Assembly (NCBI GenBank): GCA_030653935.1
Contig: JAURYL010000081.1
Location: forward strand, 1 to 34,561
Length of the DNA stretch: 34,561 nucleotides
Direction of reading: 5' to 3'
From: Pseudomonadota bacterium
Lineage (GTDB): Bacteria; Pseudomonadota; Gammaproteobacteria; Burkholderiales; Thiobacillaceae
This document shows positions 31,580 to 34,561 of the stretch, in pieces (the stretch's first letter is position 1; the number at the start of each line of letters is the position of its first letter). The notes beneath the pieces are model-generated. The model was given only the letters and a program-made list of their open reading frames with translations. It made no database searches and had not been told where the DNA came from. A program made the translations under genes and the position numbers.

Positions 31580-32452
31580 TTGGTCAAACCCGCCTTGCTT
31601 TTCTTTCTCCGTCTATTTTCCTGGTTGCCGCTGCCGGTGGCGCACGCGCTCGGCGCGACGCTGGGGCTTCTGGGGCTGTTGCGCAGGCGGCACCGGGCCT
31701 TGCTGCGGGACAACCTGAAACTCGCGCACCTCTATCATCCTTTCTGTCTGTTTCGCGCCGGCATGGAGCTGGGCAAGGGCCTGGCGGAACTGCCCCTGAT
31801 CTGGCTGGCGCCGCTGCCGCGCGTGTTCGGCCTGATCCGGGAAGTGCGCGGCTGGGAGCATGTCGAGGCGGCATCACGCAACGGCGGCGGGCATGGCATC
31901 GCCCTGCTGGCGCCGCACCTGGGCTGCTGGGAGATTTGCGGCATGTTCATCGCCAGCCGTCTGCCGTTTACCGCGCTCTACACACCGCCGCGCCAGGAAT
32001 GGGTACACAGCATGATGCGCGACGGCCGCGAACGCGCCGGGCTGAAAACCGTGCCGCCGACCACCGGCGGCGTGCGCGCCCTGCTCGCGCGACTCAAGGG
32101 CGGCGAGGCCACCTTCATCCTCCCCGATCAATCGGCCAACCGCGGCGAGGGCCAGTGGATACGCTTTCTCGGCCACCCGGCCTACCTGCCGTCGCTGCCC
32201 TATCGCCTGATCGCCAGCACCGGCGCCGTGCCCTTGCTCGTCTACGCGGAACGGCTGAGCTGGGGACGCGGCTTTCGTCTGCATGTCGAGCCGCTGCCCG
32301 CGCTGCCGGAGGGTGACCAGGAAACGCTGGCGCGGGTTGCCAGCCTGGCGATGTCGGCGATCATCCGCCGCCACCCCGAGCAATACCTGTGGAGCTACCG
32401 CCTGTTTCGCCATCACGGCGAAGTGCCGCCGCCACCGGAGGATCTGCCATGA
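31580..32452 (+). CDS. LpxL/HtrB-like lipid A acyltransferase, first copy
   Basis: A 290-residue inner-membrane acyltransferase of the LpxL/HtrB family, which adds secondary acyl chains to lipid A. It has an N-terminal membrane segment, the catalytic H113-x4-E118 motif in LLAPHLGCWEICG, and FILPDQSANRGEG and QYLWSYRLFR further on. The only start near the conserved N-terminus is TTG at 31580, which is unusual; no ATG occurs before residue 62. A GATAAT at 31554-31559 with TGC in front resembles an extended -10. It overlaps the second copy by 4 nt. Confidence 0.87.
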   Translation: MVKPALLFFLRLFSWLPLPVAHALGATLGLLGLLRRRHRALLRDNLKLAHLYHPFCLFRAGMELGKGLAELPLIWLAPLPRVFGLIREVRGWEHVEAASRNGGGHGIALLAPHLGCWEICGMFIASRLPFTALYTPPRQEWVHSMMRDGRERAGLKTVPPTTGGVRALLARLKGGEATFILPDQSANRGEGQWIRFLGHPAYLPSLPYRLIASTGAVPLLVYAERLSWGRGFRLHVEPLPALPEGDQETLARVASLAMSAIIRRHPEQYLWSYRLFRHHGEVPPPPEDLP

Positions 32453-33330
32453 GAAGGCTGGGGGTCGCCCTGCTCTGGCTGCTCTGGCGGCTGCTGCCAG
32501 CCACCGCCCTGGGCCGTCTGGGCGATGGGCTGGGCGTGCTGCTGCACGCCGTCGCCGGGACGCGCATCGGCGTCGGCCTGACCAATCTGCGCCTGTGTTT
32601 TCCGGAACTGGACGAAGCGGCGCGGCGCCGCCTGCTGAAAGCCCACTTCCGCGCCCTCGGCCGCGCCACTCTTCAGGAAACCGTGTCCTGGTGGGGCAGC
32701 CGCGAGGAGGTGGAACGGCTCACCCGTTTCGAGGGCGAGGAGCACCTGGCGCCACACTTGGGCAAGCCCGTGATCTGGCTGGCGCCGCATTTTGTCGGCC
32801 TCAACATCGGCGGCGTGCGGGTGACGGCGGCCTACGCGCCCATCGTCTCGATGTACGCCACGATCAAGAACCCGATCATCAACCGCCTGATGCTGCGCGC
32901 GCGCACCCGCTTTGGTCGCGGTGACCAACACTCGGAAATGTATTCGCGCAGCGACGGCATCAAGCCGGTGATCCGCGCGATCAAGAAAGGGCGGCCGTTC
33001 TACTATCTGCCGGACATGGATTACGGCCCCAAAGACGCCGTGTTCGTGCCCTTCTTCGGTACCCCGGCCGCCACCATCACCGGGTTGTCGCGCCTGACCC
33101 GCGCCACCGGCGCCGTGGTGGTGCCGTGCATCACCCGCCAGGAGGGCGGCGGCTATGTCACCCGCTTCTATCCGGCCTGGGAAAATTATCCCAGTGACGA
33201 CGTGGCAGCCGATACCCGCCGCATGAACGCCTTCATCGAGGCGCGCATTCGGGAAATGCCCGCGCAATACTTCTGGTTGCATAAACGCTTCAAAACCCGC
33301 CCGACCGGTGAGGCCAGTCTCTATGAATGA
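32449..33330 (+). CDS. LpxL/HtrB-like lipid A acyltransferase, second copy
   Basis: A 293-residue paralogue of the preceding gene. N-terminal membrane segment, TNLRLCFPELDEAARRRLLKAHFRALGRA, then LAPHFVGLNIGG, YLPDMDYGPKDAVFVPFFG and QYFWLHKRFKTRP, as in the lipid A lauroyl/myristoyl acyltransferases. In the catalytic motif the acidic residue is replaced: H114 is followed at the x4 position by N119 instead of Asp or Glu. Activity therefore needs testing. Start and stop overlap the neighbouring genes, so all belong to one transcript. Confidence 0.87.
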   Translation: MRRLGVALLWLLWRLLPATALGRLGDGLGVLLHAVAGTRIGVGLTNLRLCFPELDEAARRRLLKAHFRALGRATLQETVSWWGSREEVERLTRFEGEEHLAPHLGKPVIWLAPHFVGLNIGGVRVTAAYAPIVSMYATIKNPIINRLMLRARTRFGRGDQHSEMYSRSDGIKPVIRAIKKGRPFYYLPDMDYGPKDAVFVPFFGTPAATITGLSRLTRATGAVVVPCITRQEGGGYVTRFYPAWENYPSDDVAADTRRMNAFIEARIREMPAQYFWLHKRFKTRPTGEASLYE

Positions 33331-33823
33331 AATCGAAATTTCCCCTGTGCGCCTGGATGAGGCGGAAGCCGTGGTGGACTTGGCCGGCCGCGTCTGGCGC
33401 GCGCATTACCCCGGCATCATCACGCCGAAACAGATCGAGTACATGCTGGCGCAACGCTACCGGCCGGTGTTGGTGCGCCAGTTCATCGCCCGTGGCGACC
33501 ACTGGCTGGCGGCGCGAGCGGAAGGGGTGCTGGTCGGCTTCGTCCACGGCCACCCCCTCAACGAGGGTGATTACAAACTCGACAAGCTCTACGTGGACCT
33601 CGACTGGCAACGCCACGGCATCGGCGGCAAGCTGATCGATGAACTGATCGCGCGCATCGTCCGCCAGGACTTTACCCGGCTGGTGTTGCGGGTGAACCGG
33701 CAGAATCAACAGGCGATCACCGCTTACCTGAAACACGGTTTCACGGTGTCCACCATCCACCTGGAAGACATCGGCAATGGCTTCATCATGGATGACTACG
33801 TAATGACCAAGGAATTGAGATGA
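33323..33823 (+). CDS. GNAT-family N-acetyltransferase
   Basis: A 166-residue acetyltransferase: EISPVRLDEAEAVVDLAGRVW, then LDKLYVDLDWQRHGIGGKLIDELI with the acetyl-CoA loop QRHGIGGK, and LRVNRQNQQAITAYLKHGF, typical of RimI-like GNAT proteins. The substrate is unknown. ATG 33323 overlaps the end of the acyltransferase gene by 8 nt; the frame upstream is open but lacks similarity. It precedes the CoA-binding protein gene by 78 nt. Confidence 0.87.
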   Translation: MNEIEISPVRLDEAEAVVDLAGRVWRAHYPGIITPKQIEYMLAQRYRPVLVRQFIARGDHWLAARAEGVLVGFVHGHPLNEGDYKLDKLYVDLDWQRHGIGGKLIDELIARIVRQDFTRLVLRVNRQNQQAITAYLKHGFTVSTIHLEDIGNGFIMDDYVMTKELR

Positions 33824-33867
33824 AACAGCCCCCTTACTCGCTACGCTCGTTTCCCCCCGAGGGGGAG

Positions 33868-33901
33868 GTCAGTTCCTTCGGAACGGCCGTGCGGAACTGA
33901 C
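33868..33901. repeat. Inverted repeat touching the next start codon
   Basis: GTCAGTTCC (33868-33876) pairs perfectly with GGAACTGAC (33893-33901), and an inner GTTCC-TTC-GGAAC hairpin competes with it. The right arm ends directly at the ATG of the CoA-binding protein gene. The GC-tract CCCCCCGAGGGGG at 33853-33865 lies just before. It could be a mobile intergenic palindrome or a translation-control hairpin. Confidence 0.6.
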
Positions 33902-34321
33902 ATGACCTTCCAGAACCCCGGCCCCGAAGACATCAAGGCGCTGCTGACGCGAGTGAAGACCATTGCCGTGGTCGGCCTCTCACCGAAGCCGGACCGGCCC
34001 AGTTTCGGTGTCTCCCGTGCCATGCAGCGTCTCGGTTACCGCATCGTTCCGGTGCGCCCGGCGCTGGACGAGGCCCTGGGCGAAAAGGCCTATGCGAAGT
34101 TGGCGGACATTCCCTTCCCGGTGGATCTGGTCAACGTCTTCCGCGAAGCCGCCGCCATTCCTGGCGTGGTGGAAGAAGCCCTCGCCATCGGCGCCCCGGC
34201 GATCTGGGTCCAGGAAGGCATCGTTCACGACGCGGCGGCGGAGAAGGCCCGCGACGCCGGCCTCACGGTGGTGATGGATCGCTGCATCTGGAAGGACTAC
34301 ATGCGCTACATGCCTGGATAA
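33902..34321 (+). CDS. CoA-binding domain protein (YccU-like)
   Basis: A 139-residue protein with a Rossmann-like CoA-binding fold: [37 protein letters not shown], then [22 protein letters not shown] and [34 protein letters not shown]. The family (YccU and relatives) is widespread; its function is not established. It lies 7 nt upstream of dapF on the same strand. Confidence 0.88.
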   Translation: MTFQNPGPEDIKALLTRVKTIAVVGLSPKPDRPSFGVSRAMQRLGYRIVPVRPALDEALGEKAYAKLADIPFPVDLVNVFREAAAIPGVVEEALAIGAPAIWVQEGIVHDAAAEKARDAGLTVVMDRCIWKDYMRYMPG

Positions 34322-34328
34322 TCCGCCC

Positions 34329-34561
34329 ATGAAACTGAAATTCACCAAAATGCAGGGCGCCGGCAACGATTTCGTCGTGCTCGACGGCATCAATCAGCAC
34401 ATCGACCTCATCCCGGCGCAATACCAGGCCCTCGCCGACCGCCACTTCGGTATCGGCTGCGACCAGATATTGCTGGTCGAACCCGCCACCCGGCCCGACT
34501 GTGATTTCCGCTACCGCATCTTCAACGCCGACGGCGGCGAAGTGCAGCAATGCGGCAACGG
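34329..34561 (+). CDS. dapF: Diaminopimelate epimerase, 5' part (cut by window end)
   Basis: The first 77 or so residues: [40 protein letters not shown] and [14 protein letters not shown], the last containing the first catalytic cysteine. DapF converts LL- to meso-diaminopimelate for lysine and peptidoglycan synthesis. The gene runs off the right edge. Position after the acyltransferases agrees with a common betaproteobacterial gene order. Confidence 0.96.
   Translation, partial: MKLKFTKMQGAGNDFVVLDGINQHIDLIPAQYQALADRHFGIGCDQILLVEPATRPDCDFRYRIFNADGGEVQQCGN

Overview
The window reads as a piece of a GC-rich betaproteobacterial chromosome (Rhodocyclales/Nitrosomonadales type; genus not assignable from the sequence alone). 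The grounds are the gene content and order (metK divergent from two LpxL-type acyltransferases leading to dapF; dacA-type carboxypeptidase followed by the ybeD-type gene), an SAH riboswitch in front of ahcY, DsbA/DsbB, RdgC, and the many extragenic palindromes. Genes are closely packed on both strands. No rRNA, tRNA or CRISPR array was seen.

Layout. 1-1.8 kb: ilvE, a small zinc-finger gene and a DUF302 gene (minus strand). 1.9-5.5 kb: dsbB and dsbA, then a penicillin-binding carboxypeptidase, a D-amino acid transaminase and a YbeD-like gene (plus). 5.6-7.3 kb: rdgC and a ParD/ParE-like toxin-antitoxin pair (minus). 7.4-13 kb: a large arsenic operon read on the minus strand, arsR-arsC-acr3-arsP-(Cys-tailed small protein)-arsM-(redox disulfide protein)-(thioredoxin/CcdA-like membrane protein). 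13.2-17.8 kb: a DUF255 thioredoxin-domain protein, a retropepsin-like protease, dut, a nitrilase-family hydrolase and a GNAT acetyltransferase (minus).

18.0-26.9 kb is the most interesting part. An intact ahcY with an SAH riboswitch is followed by a terminator and then a five-gene operon with every junction overlapping or within 2 nt: dndC, dndD, a protein with a DndE-like N-terminus joined to an FtsK-type motor, an AAA/ABC-type ATPase and a DUF4435/TOPRIM-like protein. The operon ends one or two bases from a second, partial copy of the ahcY 3' end, which has its own different terminator. The two ahcY 3' ends differ at about six codons plus the stop codon, all synonymously, so the roughly 7-kb cassette looks like imported DNA that arrived with, or recombined at, a diverged ahcY. 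Functionally it looks like a DNA phosphorothioation module lacking dndA, dndB and the DptFGH restriction genes, and carrying a PARIS-like (AriA/AriB-like) ATPase-TOPRIM pair instead.

27-31.4 kb: a second toxin-antitoxin pair whose toxin carries a premature stop, an outer-membrane beta-barrel gene divergent from an XRE-type regulator, two Uma2-family genes and metK. 31.6-34.6 kb: two LpxL-like acyltransferases, a GNAT protein, a CoA-binding protein and the 5' part of dapF (plus). Eight copies of a GCCGGC-based REP-like palindrome lie between genes across the window, and a second C/G-tract repeat lies at 13.1 kb and forms the end of the D-amino acid transaminase gene. All function calls rest on reading motifs by eye; no database search was run.
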